This document shows, in pieces, positions 6,610-13,308 of a stretch of DNA of 15,472 nucleotides. The notes below the pieces were generated by a model. The model was given only the letters and a program-made list of their open reading frames with translations. It did not search any database and was not told the origin of the DNA. The DNA comes from an uncultured Oscillibacter sp. (GTDB lineage Bacteria; Bacillota; Clostridia; Oscillospirales; Oscillospiraceae). The stretch spans positions 1 through 15,472 of the forward strand of contig CAJUBX010000058.1 of assembly GCA_910585165.1 (NCBI GenBank), written 5' to 3'. The position numbers and the translations under genes were made by a program. Numbering within the stretch: the first letter of the stretch is position 1; every line of letters begins with the position of its first letter.

Positions 6610-8151
6610 ATGAGAGGTGTACACAGCGCGGTCGACGACATCCGCCGCACCGTATTCAAGGAGGTTGCCAAGCTGGCTTTGGAGGGCGGGGACCCCCGTC
6701 TGCTGGACCAGATTCCCCTGAAGATGATTCAGGGCGACGTGGCCAAGCACCGCCACGACGTCTTCCTGGAGCGGGCCGTGGTGCAGGAGCGGGTCCGCCT
6801 GGCCCTGGGTCTGAACATCCGCTTCGCCGGGGAGACCACCCCCGTCAGCGAGGACCTCCAGTGGGCGGAGAAATCCCAGAAGCACTTCCAGAACCCCTTG
6901 GTGAACATCATCCCCTTCGCCTGCAACGCCTGCCCCCCCAAGCAGCTGCGCATCACCGACAACTGCCAGGGCTGCATCTCCCACCCCTGCATGAACGTCT
7001 GCCCCAAGGACGCCATCTACATGGACAAGGACAAACACTGCCACATCGACCAGGAAAAGTGCATCAAGTGCGGCAAGTGCTTCAACCAGTGTCCCTACCG
7101 GGCCATCAGCAAAATCGAGCGGCCCTGCGCCGCCGCCTGCGGCATGGACGCCATCAAGTCCGACGAGCTGGGCCGGGCGAAAATCGACTATGACAAGTGC
7201 GTCTCCTGCGGCATGTGCCTGGTGAACTGCCCCTTCGGCGCCATCGCCGACAAGAGCCAGATCTACCAGGTCTGCCAGGCTCTGCGGAACAAGGAGAAGG
7301 TGGTGGCCTGCGTGGCCCCGGCCTTCGTGGGCCAGTTCGGCAAGGACGCCACCCCCGCCAAGCTCCACGCCGCCATGAAGGTGCTGGGCTTCTACGACGT
7401 GGTGGAGGTGGCCATCGGCGCGGACCTTTGCACCGTGGAGGAGGCCCACGACTTCCTGGAGGAGGTCCCCGCCAAGCAGCCCTGGATGGGCACCAGCTGC
7501 TGCCCCGCCTGGAGCGTCATGGCCAAGAAGCTCTACCCCGAGTTCGCCGACTACATCTCCATGGCCCTGACCCCCATGGTCATCACCGCCCGGATGGTGA
7601 AGAAGGACCACCCGGACGCGAAAACCGTCTTCATCGGGCCCTGCTCCGCCAAGAAGCTGGAGGCCAACCGCCGGACCATCCGCTCCGACGTGGACTTCGT
7701 CCTCACCTTCGAGGAGATGCTGGGCATCTTCGACGCGGCGGACATCGACTTTTCCAAGCTCCGGGCCAACCCCGAGGACGAGATGGACGAGGGCACCGGC
7801 ATGGGCCGGGGCTTCGCCGTGGGCGGGGGCGTGGCCGCCGCCGTGGTGGAGGCCATCAAGCGCATCGACCCGGACCGCAAGATTCAGATCGAGTACGGCG
7901 ACGGCCTGAAAAACTGCCGCAAGATGCTGGCCATGGCCAAGGCGGGCAAGCGGGACGGCTATTTGCTGGAGGGCATGGGCTGTCCCGGCGGCTGCGTCGC
8001 CGGCGCGGGCACCATCGCCCCGGTGCGGGAGAGCATGATGACCGTGGAGAAGTTCAAAAACGAGGCCCCCTCCATGAGCTGCACCGAGAGCCCCTATCTG
8101 GACCGGCTGGAGGAAGTGGAACAGAAATACGAAATCACGCCCCACGACTAA
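6610..8151 (+). CDS. Monomeric [FeFe]-hydrogenase, group B type
   Basis: Cytoplasmic iron hydrogenase of 513 aa; the family reaction is 2H+ + 2e- to H2, reversible, with ferredoxin-like electron donors. After an N-terminal helical part, a Cys-rich region (about residues 105-225) carries several [4Fe-4S] motifs: NCQGCISHPCMNVCP, CIKCGKCFNQCP and CVSCGMCLVNCP. The H-cluster domain follows: P1 motif TSCCPAW (Cys297/Cys298), P2 motif GPCSAKKLE (Cys345) and P3 motif EGMGCPGGCVAGAG (Cys458, Cys462). TSCCP in place of the group A TSCSP, plus the absence of an N-terminal 2Fe-2S domain, fits group B. The gene stands alone between its own promoter and a strong terminator; no maturase (HydE/F/G) genes are in the window. 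Group B physiology is poorly known, and direction in vivo cannot be inferred. Confidence 0.95.
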   Translation: MRGVHSAVDDIRRTVFKEVAKLALEGGDPRLLDQIPLKMIQGDVAKHRHDVFLERAVVQERVRLALGLNIRFAGETTPVSEDLQWAEKSQKHFQNPLVNIIPFACNACPPKQLRITDNCQGCISHPCMNVCPKDAIYMDKDKHCHIDQEKCIKCGKCFNQCPYRAISKIERPCAAACGMDAIKSDELGRAKIDYDKCVSCGMCLVNCPFGAIADKSQIYQVCQALRNKEKVVACVAPAFVGQFGKDATPAKLHAAMKVLGFYDVVEVAIGADLCTVEEAHDFLEEVPAKQPWMGTSCCPAWSVMAKKLYPEFADYISMALTPMVITARMVKKDHPDAKTVFIGPCSAKKLEANRRTIRSDVDFVLTFEEMLGIFDAADIDFSKLRANPEDEMDEGTGMGRGFAVGGGVAAAVVEAIKRIDPDRKIQIEYGDGLKNCRKMLAMAKAGKRDGYLLEGMGCPGGCVAGAGTIAPVRESMMTVEKFKNEAPSMSCTESPYLDRLEEVEQKYEITPHD

Positions 8152-8170
8152 GCCGGAACAACCTGCGCTC

Positions 8171-8252
8171 TGTGAATCCCGCCCTTTGGGCAGGCTTCAC
8201 GGCGCTCCGCTTGTTCCTCCTTCCCCCGCAAAATCTGCGGATTTTGCGGGGG
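8171..8252 (+). repeat. Two hairpins after the hydrogenase gene
   Basis: An imperfect hairpin at about 8171-8199 (GTGAA...TTCAC with inner GCCC/GGGC) and a perfect 13-bp hairpin with arms 8223-8235 and 8240-8252 (CCCCCGCAAAATC and its complement). They lie ahead of the U-tailed terminator and probably stabilise the 3' end of the hydrogenase mRNA. Confidence 0.55.
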
Positions 8253-8268
8253 CCCCATTCAGGTTCTT

Positions 8269-8303
8269 AAAAAATTGGCGGGCTCCGGCCCGCCAATTTT
8301 TTT
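8269..8303 (+). terminator. Strong, probably bidirectional terminator
   Basis: Arms AATTGGCGGGC and GCCCGCCAATT around a TCCG loop, flanked by six A on the left and seven T on the right (to 8303). It closes the hydrogenase unit and isolates the ECF sigma operon. Confidence 0.9.
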
Positions 8304-8311
8304 GCCCGCAC

Positions 8312-8342
8312 TGTAACGAACCGCCCGCCGGGAGGATATATA
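8312..8342 (+). promoter_or_regulatory. Candidate ECF-type promoter of the sigma/anti-sigma operon
   Basis: TGTAACG at 8312-8318 resembles the AAC-containing -35 of ECF sigma promoters; an AT-rich TATATA at 8337-8342 is the only -10-like stretch in the otherwise GC-rich gap. It sits about 60 bp upstream of the sigma gene. Autoregulation is typical for ECF operons, so this is a plausible self-target; the spacing (18 bp to TATATA) is not conclusive. Confidence 0.4.
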
Positions 8343-8399
8343 GGCAGAAGCGCGGGGGCCCGCGAACCCCGGGCTTCCCACAGGAGAGGAGGAACGCCT

Positions 8400-8891
8400 A
8401 TGGAGGATATGCAGCAGGTCTACCAACAGCACGCCCGGACGGTTTACAAGTTCCTCCTGGCCAAGACGGGGGACGGGCACCTGGCGGAGGAGCTGACCCA
8501 GGAGACCTTTTACCAGGCGGTGAAGTCCGTGGACCGCTTCGACGGAAGCTGCAAGGTCTCCGTCTGGCTCTGCCAGATCGCCAAGCACCTGTGGTTCCAG
8601 CATCTGCGCAGGCAGAGGCGGGAGGCCCCGGTCCCGCCGGAGGACCTGCCGGAGTCCCCCGGCCCCTCGGCGGAGGAGGGCCTTTTGGAGCGGGAGGGCC
8701 GGATGGACCTTCTGCGGCTGGTCCACCGCCTGCCGGAGCCTCAGCGGGAGGTGGTGTACCTCCGGGCCTTCGGGGGCCTGAGCTTCCGGGAGATCGGGGA
8801 CGTATTCGGAAGGACGGAGACCTGGGCCCGGGTGACGTTCTACCGGAGCAAGGAAAAACTGAAGGATGGAGGCGCGAGCGATGAAGAATGA
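8400..8891 (+). CDS. ECF (extracytoplasmic function) RNA polymerase sigma factor
   Basis: Sigma-70 family protein of 163 aa that redirects RNA polymerase. Region 2 is at about residues 5-75 (HLAEELTQETFYQAVKS, then FDGSCKVSVWLCQIAKHLW, the region 2.3/2.4 type signature). A Pro/Glu-rich linker spans about 78-100. Region 4 is at about 105-157, with LPEPQREVVYLRAFGGLSFREIGDVFG as a helix-turn-helix. The length is standard for ECF factors. The ribosome site GAGAGGAGG is just upstream of the ATG. Its last 11 nt overlap the start of the anti-sigma gene, the usual coupling that fixes the ratio of the pair. The inducing stress is unknown. Confidence 0.93.
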   Translation: MEDMQQVYQQHARTVYKFLLAKTGDGHLAEELTQETFYQAVKSVDRFDGSCKVSVWLCQIAKHLWFQHLRRQRREAPVPPEDLPESPGPSAEEGLLEREGRMDLLRLVHRLPEPQREVVYLRAFGGLSFREIGDVFGRTETWARVTFYRSKEKLKDGGASDEE

Positions 8892-9996
8892 TTTGACCTG
8901 CGGCGTGGTCCGGGATTTGCTCCCCAGCTATGTGGAAAACCTCCTGGGGGAGGAATCCAGGGAGGCGGTGGAGCGGCATCTGGAAAGCTGTCCGGACTGC
9001 ATGGCCCAGAAGGAGGCCATGTCCGCCCCGGCGGAGGCGGAGGAGACGGCAAAGGAAGTGGACTTTCTGAAACGGGTGCGGAAGGGCGCCTTGAAAAAAG
9101 CCGTCCTGGCGGCGCTCTGCACGGTCCTAGTGCTGGGCGGGGGCTTTTTGCTCAAGGAGTTCGTCATCGGCCGGGCCCCGGACCCGGAGATGATTTCCAT
9201 CGAAATGGCCCATGTGGACGCCGAGAACAACCTGACCCTGCTGGCGGACACCTACTATGGGGCCTATGAGCTCCGGGGGCTGAAGGGCACGGAGAAGGAC
9301 GGGGTCCTCACCTACACGGCCCGTGAGGTCCGGGTGAACATTTTCCAGCAGCTCTTCATGCAGGAAACCAGGGGCAGCCTGGCGGGCTACTGGAAGCAGA
9401 TCCCCCTGACCATCCCCCTGGACGGCTTGACGGAGGTCTGGATCTGCGGGCGGCTGGTGTGGCAGGAGGGGCTCCTCATCCACCGGGACACCCTGCGTCT
9501 GCTGGAGGCGAAGACCCCCTACTGCGGGGACCCCATGGCTCTGGAGCGGATCGCCGGGCTTTTGCAGCTTTCCGAGTTTTCCGGCGGGTATTCTACCTCC
9601 CTGCAAACCAGTGAGCGGCCCTATGTCTGGACGGTGAAATTTGAAAAACGCATTACCCCGTTTTTGTGGAACAATACGCAGTGTTATTTCTTCCAGATGC
9701 TGGCGCTGGTGGGGAATCTGGACGAGGTGGCCTATGCCTTTGACCCGGAGCGGGACAGCGGCAGGACCGTCACAGGCGGCAGGGTCACGGCGGAATACGC
9801 CGCGGAAACCATGGCCAAGCTGACGGAGGCCCACAATATCCAGTACGGCACGGACTGGCCCATACATGAAGACTTCAAGGAGTACGCGGAAAGCCCCCTG
9901 GAATACCAGCGCATGGTGGCCCTGCTGGAGGAAAATTACCAGTACCGCCAAAGCAATCCCCTGATATGGTCGGACCCCGCCGACCGCTGGCAGTAA
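8881..9996 (+). CDS. Zinc-finger (zf-HC2) transmembrane anti-sigma factor, DUF4825-like C-terminus
   Basis: Anti-sigma factor of 371 aa, expected to hold the upstream ECF sigma at the membrane. The N-terminus has the zf-HC2 layout: Cys7, then DLLPSYVENLL, then HLESCPDC, giving the H-x3-C-x2-C zinc site. One TM segment is at about residues 72-95. The remaining roughly 275 residues would be outside the cell; the part with TPYCGDPMALERIAGLL and QTSERPYVWTVKFE resembles DUF4825 (inference from memory). I prefer the ATG at 8881 over 8866 because GGAGG lies 8 nt before it. The stop codon at 9994-9996 falls right at the boundary with the IS remnant, so the natural C-terminus may have been altered by that insertion. 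Confidence 0.88.
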   Translation: MKNDLTCGVVRDLLPSYVENLLGEESREAVERHLESCPDCMAQKEAMSAPAEAEETAKEVDFLKRVRKGALKKAVLAALCTVLVLGGGFLLKEFVIGRAPDPEMISIEMAHVDAENNLTLLADTYYGAYELRGLKGTEKDGVLTYTAREVRVNIFQQLFMQETRGSLAGYWKQIPLTIPLDGLTEVWICGRLVWQEGLLIHRDTLRLLEAKTPYCGDPMALERIAGLLQLSEFSGGYSTSLQTSERPYVWTVKFEKRITPFLWNNTQCYFFQMLALVGNLDEVAYAFDPERDSGRTVTGGRVTAEYAAETMAKLTEAHNIQYGTDWPIHEDFKEYAESPLEYQRMVALLEENYQYRQSNPLIWSDPADRWQ

Positions 9997-10636
9997 ACCG
10001 GAAACGATTGAACGTCCTAAGAAAACAAAAGCGGTACTACTCCGGGAAGAAAAAGCGGCACACACTAAAGACACAAATACTGGTGAATCTGAAGGATGGA
10101 CAGATCATAGCATTGGCCTTTGCCAATGGAAAGAAACATGATTTCAGGCTGTTCAAAGAATCCCGCACGCATGTTTTGCCGGAAATATTGCTAGAAGCGG
10201 ATACTGGATATCTAGGGCTTGCAAATCTGCACGCCAATTCCATACTGCCTAAAAAACGTTCCAAAAAACATCCGCTGACAAAGCAGAACCGCCGGGAAAA
10301 CCGAACTGTTTCCAGCCAGCGCATTTTTGTGGAGCATACCATCCGCTTCTTAGAGCCTATCCCAAAATTATGCGCACACAGCTTGATTGCATATTTTGCG
10401 TCATACTTCGTTGGTTTCCCTTGCCGGGCGACAGCCCGGTAAGCGGAAAACCGCCTCGTCTGACCCAAAATCTAACGGCGCAATCCGCGCACGCCTAATT
10501 TCGGGATAGGCTCTTAAAACGCTTCCGCATCCTCTCAGAGCGTTACCGCAATCGCAGACGTCGCTTTGCTCTTCGCTTTTCCTTGATCGCTGGTATCTGC
10601 AATTTTGACCGTCTCTTCTAATTTCGCAAGAGGTCT
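9997..10636 (+). mobile_element. 5'-truncated IS5-family (ISL2-like) element with broken transposase
   Basis: Only the 3' part of a DDE transposase remains. Visible blocks: IERPKK, RYYSGKKKRHTLKTQ, FANGKKHDFRLFKES, EADTGYLGL (second catalytic Asp) and FVEHTIRFLKRFR (catalytic Glu, once the MITE is removed), ending ICNFDRLF at a TAA near 10620. Two lesions are seen: a reading-frame change in the A-rich stretch near 10015-10030, and the MITE at 10353-10513. The right end reads CGCAAGAGGTCT, then ATT, which fits the ANT target type of the ISL2 group. The left end and its target copy are missing. The base composition is more AT-rich than the flanking chromosome. A diverged inverted copy of the same right end starts at 15422. 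Confidence 0.85.
10353..10513. mobile_element. 161-bp MITE nested in the IS transposase
   Basis: Terminal inverted repeats GAGCCTATCCCAAAATTA and, from the other end, GAGCCTATCCCGAAATTA (17 of 18 identical) bound 161 bp. They are flanked by TTA at 10350-10352 and 10514-10516, the TNA target typical of IS1031/IS427-type IS5 elements. The interior holds no ORF but folds back: CCGGGC / GCCCGG at 10424-10429 / 10434-10439 lies at the tip. Deleting the element and one TTA restores the transposase reading frame through FVEHTIRFLKRFRILSERYR. The likely helper is a full-length IS with the same ends, which is not in this window. Confidence 0.92.
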
Positions 10637-10639
10637 ATT

Positions 10640-10965
10640 CTGTTTTTTACCGCGGCACCGTCGAATGGCGGTGCTTTAATTCTACCCTGGACCCTGCCAA
10701 AGCGGCGGCCTATGTGAACCTGTGCCTCGCCATGTCCGCCCAGGCCATTGCCCAGCGCAGCACCGTCATGCGCAAGACCCACAGCGACAACGAGCTGTTC
10801 ACCTTCCGGGTCTGGCTGGTGCGCCTGGGCCTCAACGGCGACGAGTTCAAGGAGACGCGGGACGTGCTTCTCACAAACCTCGACGGCGACCGGGCGAGGA
10901 GGCACGACAAGGACAGCTATGGAGTCAACCGAAAGGAAAAACGACGCCGGGAGGCGGAAAGGTGA
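10640..10965 (+). pseudogene. Amidoligase-family protein, C-terminal fragment
   Basis: About 108 codons remain open from the IS edge to TGA at 10963-10965. The start of the gene is lost behind the ISL2-like element. The preserved part reads YRGTVEWRCFNSTLD, then AAYVNLCLAMSAQAIAQRS, then FTFRVWLVRLGLNGDEFKE and TNLDGDRARR. This is what I recall as the end of ICE-borne amidoligase enzymes (glutamine-synthetase-like fold, PF12224), which are thought to form amide or isopeptide-like bonds; substrates are unknown. The following genes (small ORF, AIG2-like cyclotransferase) match the known company of this family. The catalytic core lies mostly in the missing part, so the fragment should be inactive. 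A GTG at 10714 could serve only as a fortuitous start. Confidence 0.7.
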
Positions 10966-10968
10966 TCT

Positions 10969-11219
10969 ATGAAACTTCGCATTGATGAAAATCCTACGAG
11001 GGGACCGGCGTGGAGATTCTGGAACAGCTTCGGCTCCAGAATTTCGATCCCGCCGAGTGCCCCGACGCCGAGAGCTACCTCTGGCAGCTCCGGCGCAACT
11101 TTATGAGGGCGACGGACCTGGAGTGCGTCCTGCCGGACTCCGGCCTGGAGAGGCAGTCCCGCGCCATGTTCGCCCAGCTGGCCAAATGCGGCGCTCTGGA
11201 GGTGTTGGAGGATGGCTGA
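10969..11219 (+). pseudogene. Small ICE-type protein, frameshifted near its start
   Basis: Two overlapping frames appear to form one 83-aa protein. ATG at 10969, with a purine-rich ribosome site in the end of the amidoligase gene, gives MKLRIDEN. The +1-shifted frame then gives SYEGTGVEILEQLRLQ and continues without interruption to TGA at 11217-11219 (ending GALEVLEDG). One missing base around 10990-10993 would join them. Alternatively translation begins at GTG 11010 (69 aa), but that has no ribosome site. I do not recognise a domain; the central part is mixed charged and helical. It overlaps the next start codon by 8 nt, as expected inside an operon. Confidence 0.55.
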
Positions 11220-11408
11220 CAAATTGTACTTCGCCTACGGAAGCAATATCAACCAGGAGCAGATGGCCCACCGCTGCCCGGACGCCCAGGTGGTAGGCCC
11301 TGTGGCGCTGGGCGGCTACGAACTTCTTTTCCTCAGAGGCGGCTTCGCCACCATCGCTCCCTGTGAGGGCGGACGGGTCCATGGCCTTTTGTGGAGCATC
11401 ACCCCTGA

Positions 11409-12238
11409 GAAGCTGTACCAATAGCGAAAAACATGATAGAATAACAGAATGATACAGAAAAATGAAAGGAAACATTATGCGAGTGATCTGAGCGACAGCC
11501 AGTGGGCAATGAAAGAGCCATTGTTTCCGCGCCCTGGGAACAAAAGCAAATGGGAAAAACGGGAACTGGTGGACGCGGTATTGTATTTTGTAGAAAACGG
11601 ATGTAAATGGCGGAACCTGCCACACGATTTTCCACCGTATACCACTGTGGCCAATTTTTATTACGCTGCAATCAAAAGCGGACTTTGGGAGAAAATCCGC
11701 GCAGCGTTGGTGGAAAAAGTACGGATTGCCGCAGGGAGGGCTGCTAATCCAAGTTATGCAATCATCGACTCGTAAAGCGTGAAAACCACTGGGGCCGCAG
11801 AAGAACGGGGCATTGACGGAGGGAAAAAACAAAAGGACGTAAACGGCACATCGTAGTGGATACCATGGGGAATCTGCTTGCGGTGGTAGTTCATGCTGCC
11901 AATATTCATGATACGAAGTCCGGTATTCTAGCCGCAAGAGAGGCTTTTGCAAACTATCCTTCCATTCAGCGGCTCTGTGCGGACGCTGGATACCGCAAAA
12001 CATTTGAGCAGAATGTTTCACAGGAACTGGGGCTTGGAGTCGATATTTCCGTACGTATCAAGCCTGAGTGGGAAGTTCTACCCAAACGCTGGATTGTGGA
12101 ACGTTCTTTGGCCTGGCTAAACAATTCTCGTCGCCTTTCTAAAGATTATGAGATATCTACCGCTTCTGCTCAAGCTGTCTGCCGAATCGCTGCTTTTCAC
12201 TCCCTCCTTAAAAGGTTTTAGCCTATTGGTACTGCTTC
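11409..12238 (+). mobile_element. Complete 830-bp IS5-family (IS427-like) insertion sequence
   Basis: The ends GAAGCTGTACCAATAG and, from the right, GAAGCAGTACCAATAG are inverted repeats differing at one base. TGA is duplicated at 11406-11408 and 12239-12241, a TNA target. The element lies inside the AIG2-like gene and its excision restores that frame. Transposase coding is split into two frames, as usual for IS427 relatives. The size is right for the group. Confidence 0.93.
11449..12221 (+). pseudogene. IS427-like DDE transposase with premature stop and A6 frameshift site
   Basis: Frame 1 starts at ATG 11449 (DUF4096-type N-terminus: SDLSDSQWAMKEPLFP, VDAVLYFVENGCKWRNLPHDFPPYTTV) and reaches IIDS, the first catalytic Asp. 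There TAA (11773-11775) stands where the family normally has CAA (DSQSVKT). The same frame resumes SVKTTGAAEERGIDGGKK to an A6 run (11824-11829), a place for -1 slippage into the second frame: GRKRHIVVDTMGNLL, then LCADAGYRK (second Asp) and WIVERSLAWLNNSRR (Glu), ending KRF at 12221. The A6 shift may be the normal programmed one; the TAA looks like a C-to-T nonsense mutation and should make this copy non-autonomous. Confidence 0.85.
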
Positions 12239-12589
12239 TGACTGTGAGCGGTCGCTGGACCGATACAAGGGCTATCCCCGCTTTTATGACAAGCGGATGG
12301 TGACGGTTCGGGACAGCGAAGGCCGGTCGCTCTCCGTCATGGCCTACATCATGGATGAGCGCTTCAAAGAACCGATGCTTCCCACCACCAGCTACTACAA
12401 CGGCATTCTGGATGGCTATCGCCAGTACGGCCTACCCGTGACCGCCCTGAAAAAGGCGTGGGACCATGCCGTGCAGGAGGTCCATCAGGAGACGAGACGC
12501 ACCAATGCCACCTTTATCAATCACGGAAAGCCGCCGAAACGGCGAGGCGGTCATGACCGCTAACTCTATGATACGCAGGGAGGAACCAT

Positions 12590-12970
12590 ATGCCCAACAA
12601 AATGGTATCGCTGGCCGGAGAAGTGCATATCACCAGCGGGAGCATCTATACAATTGTTGACGCCATGGAGGCGCTGAAATGTATCGGATTGGCCTATGGT
12701 CTGTACAGCCGCGCGGAGGATTCTCGTGACCAGCGCGTCCGGCTGGAGGATGGGGACCACCCCGCCCTGGTGGTGCAGGAGGATATCAGCCGCCACGGCA
12801 GCCCTCTGTGGAAAACGGTCTGTACCATCACCGACGACCCGAAGCAAATCAACAGATACCTGACTTTTCGGGAAACTTTGAAAATCATCCGGCAGATGGA
12901 GGCGGAGCGATCTGTTCAGGAGGAGCCTCCGCAGGCGGTGAAGAAAGGCGGAAAATTCTATGAGCGGTGA
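12590..12970 (+). CDS. Hypothetical ICE-associated protein
   Basis: Intact 126-aa frame starting MPNKMVSLAGEVHITSG, with a GGGAGG ribosome site 8-9 nt upstream, 26 nt after the AIG2-like gene. It is soluble by appearance: no signal peptide or membrane segment, a mixed N-terminal half and a charged, helical C-terminal third (FRETLKIIRQMEAERS). I do not recognise a domain. Its place after the amidoligase/AIG2 genes and its standard ribosome site suggest it belongs to the same ICE accessory operon; it is the only undamaged member in the window. Confidence 0.7.
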   Translation: MPNKMVSLAGEVHITSGSIYTIVDAMEALKCIGLAYGLYSRAEDSRDQRVRLEDGDHPALVVQEDISRHGSPLWKTVCTITDDPKQINRYLTFRETLKIIRQMEAERSVQEEPPQAVKKGGKFYER

Positions 12971-13094
12971 AAAGTATCCCATTAACATATTTTTACTTGT
13001 TGCCTGCTTTTTGCCCTTGATTTCGTTTATTAATCAGTGGTTCCTTAGAAAATTGAAGTATGTCGAGATCTTTCGGCCTTTCGCACTTCAATAG
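12960..13094 (+). CDS. Possible 44-aa membrane peptide or truncated gene start
   Basis: ATG at 12960 overlaps the stop of the preceding gene (ATGAGCGGTGA), the classic coupled arrangement. The frame reads MSGEKYPINIFLLVACFLPL and continues hydrophobic to about residue 29, then turns basic, ending FRPFALQ at TAG 13092-13094. It may be a small membrane protein or, more likely, the beginning of the next ICE gene cut off where the element meets the chromosomal DNA ahead of tRNA-Arg. Codon use and GC drop here, so a chance frame is possible. Confidence 0.3.
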   Translation: MSGEKYPINIFLLVACFLPLISFINQWFLRKLKYVEIFRPFALQ

Positions 13095-13173
13095 AAAATC
13101 AACTTTTTTAAGGCGAGGGGTATATCTACAGTGTCTGCGGCCAAAAAAATCTGAGGGAAATCGGAAAAAAGGC

Positions 13174-13202
13174 TTGCATTTCCCGTGGGAGTATGTTATT
13201 AT
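13174..13202 (+). promoter_or_regulatory. Promoter of tRNA-Arg
   Basis: TTGCAT (13174-13179), 17-bp spacer, TATTAT (13197-13202), about 30 bp before the tRNA. Between 12971 and 13173 I see only the possible small ORF and AT-rich spacer with an 8-bp inverted repeat (13052-13059 / 13085-13092). Confidence 0.7.
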
Positions 13203-13231
13203 AACGAAGCTGTTCAGAACCGGCAGAATAC

Positions 13232-13308
13232 GCGCCCTTAGCTCAGCTGGATAGAGCGTCTGGCTACGGACCAGAAGGCCGGGGGTTCGAATCCCTCAGG
13301 GCGTACCA
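13232..13308 (+). tRNA. tRNA-Arg (anticodon ACG)
   Basis: Complete cloverleaf: acceptor GCGCCCT pairs with AGGGCGT (first pair a G-U), D-arm GCTCAGCTGGATAGAGC, anticodon arm TCTGG-CTACGGA-CCAGA with anticodon ACG, T-arm GGGGGTTCGAATCCCTC, discriminator A and an encoded CCA (13306-13308). It reads arginine CGN codons after A34-to-inosine change. It is a likely integration site: ICE remains lie on its left and phage remains on its right, although no duplicated att core is visible inside the window. Confidence 0.97.

Larger units (their letters stand above)
11212..12563 (+). pseudogene. AIG2/gamma-glutamylcyclotransferase-like gene split by an IS
   Basis: The first part (11212-11405) encodes LYFAYGSNINQEQM, the glycine/serine loop of the AIG2-like cyclotransferase fold, and RVHGLLWSITP. 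The second part (12242-12563) continues CERSLDRYKGYPRFYDK and runs to TAA at 12561-12563. Removing the IS (11409-12238) plus one TGA copy leaves 519 nt, a 172-aa protein with the joint reading ITPDCERSLDRYKG. Family enzymes release 5-oxoproline from gamma-glutamyl amines, and those next to amidoligases are thought to reverse or edit gamma-glutamyl conjugates. As it stands the protein stops in the IS after 70 aa and lacks the second half of the fold. Confidence 0.85.

Noticed and set aside
6529..8145. Minus-strand frame of 538 codons opposite the hydrogenase
   Set aside because: His/Val/Gly-rich antisense shadow of a gene with complete Fe-S and H-cluster motifs.
9966..10442. 158-aa frame as an intact transposase gene
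   Set aside because: Its first residues come from the anti-sigma gene in another frame and its last 30 from the MITE; only the middle is transposase.
11010..11219. GTG 11010 as the true start of the small ORF
   Set aside because: No ribosome site, and conserved-looking sequence continues upstream in the same frame; a frameshifted gene from 10969 fits better.
11101..12021. Minus-strand frame of 306 codons across the IS
   Set aside because: Antisense to the transposase and to the AIG2-like gene; it crosses the insertion boundary, so it cannot be an ancestral gene.
13052..13092. ATTGAAGT / ACTTCAAT inverted repeat ahead of tRNA-Arg
   Set aside because: Only 8 bp with 25 nt between the arms and no T-run; could easily be chance in AT-rich spacer.
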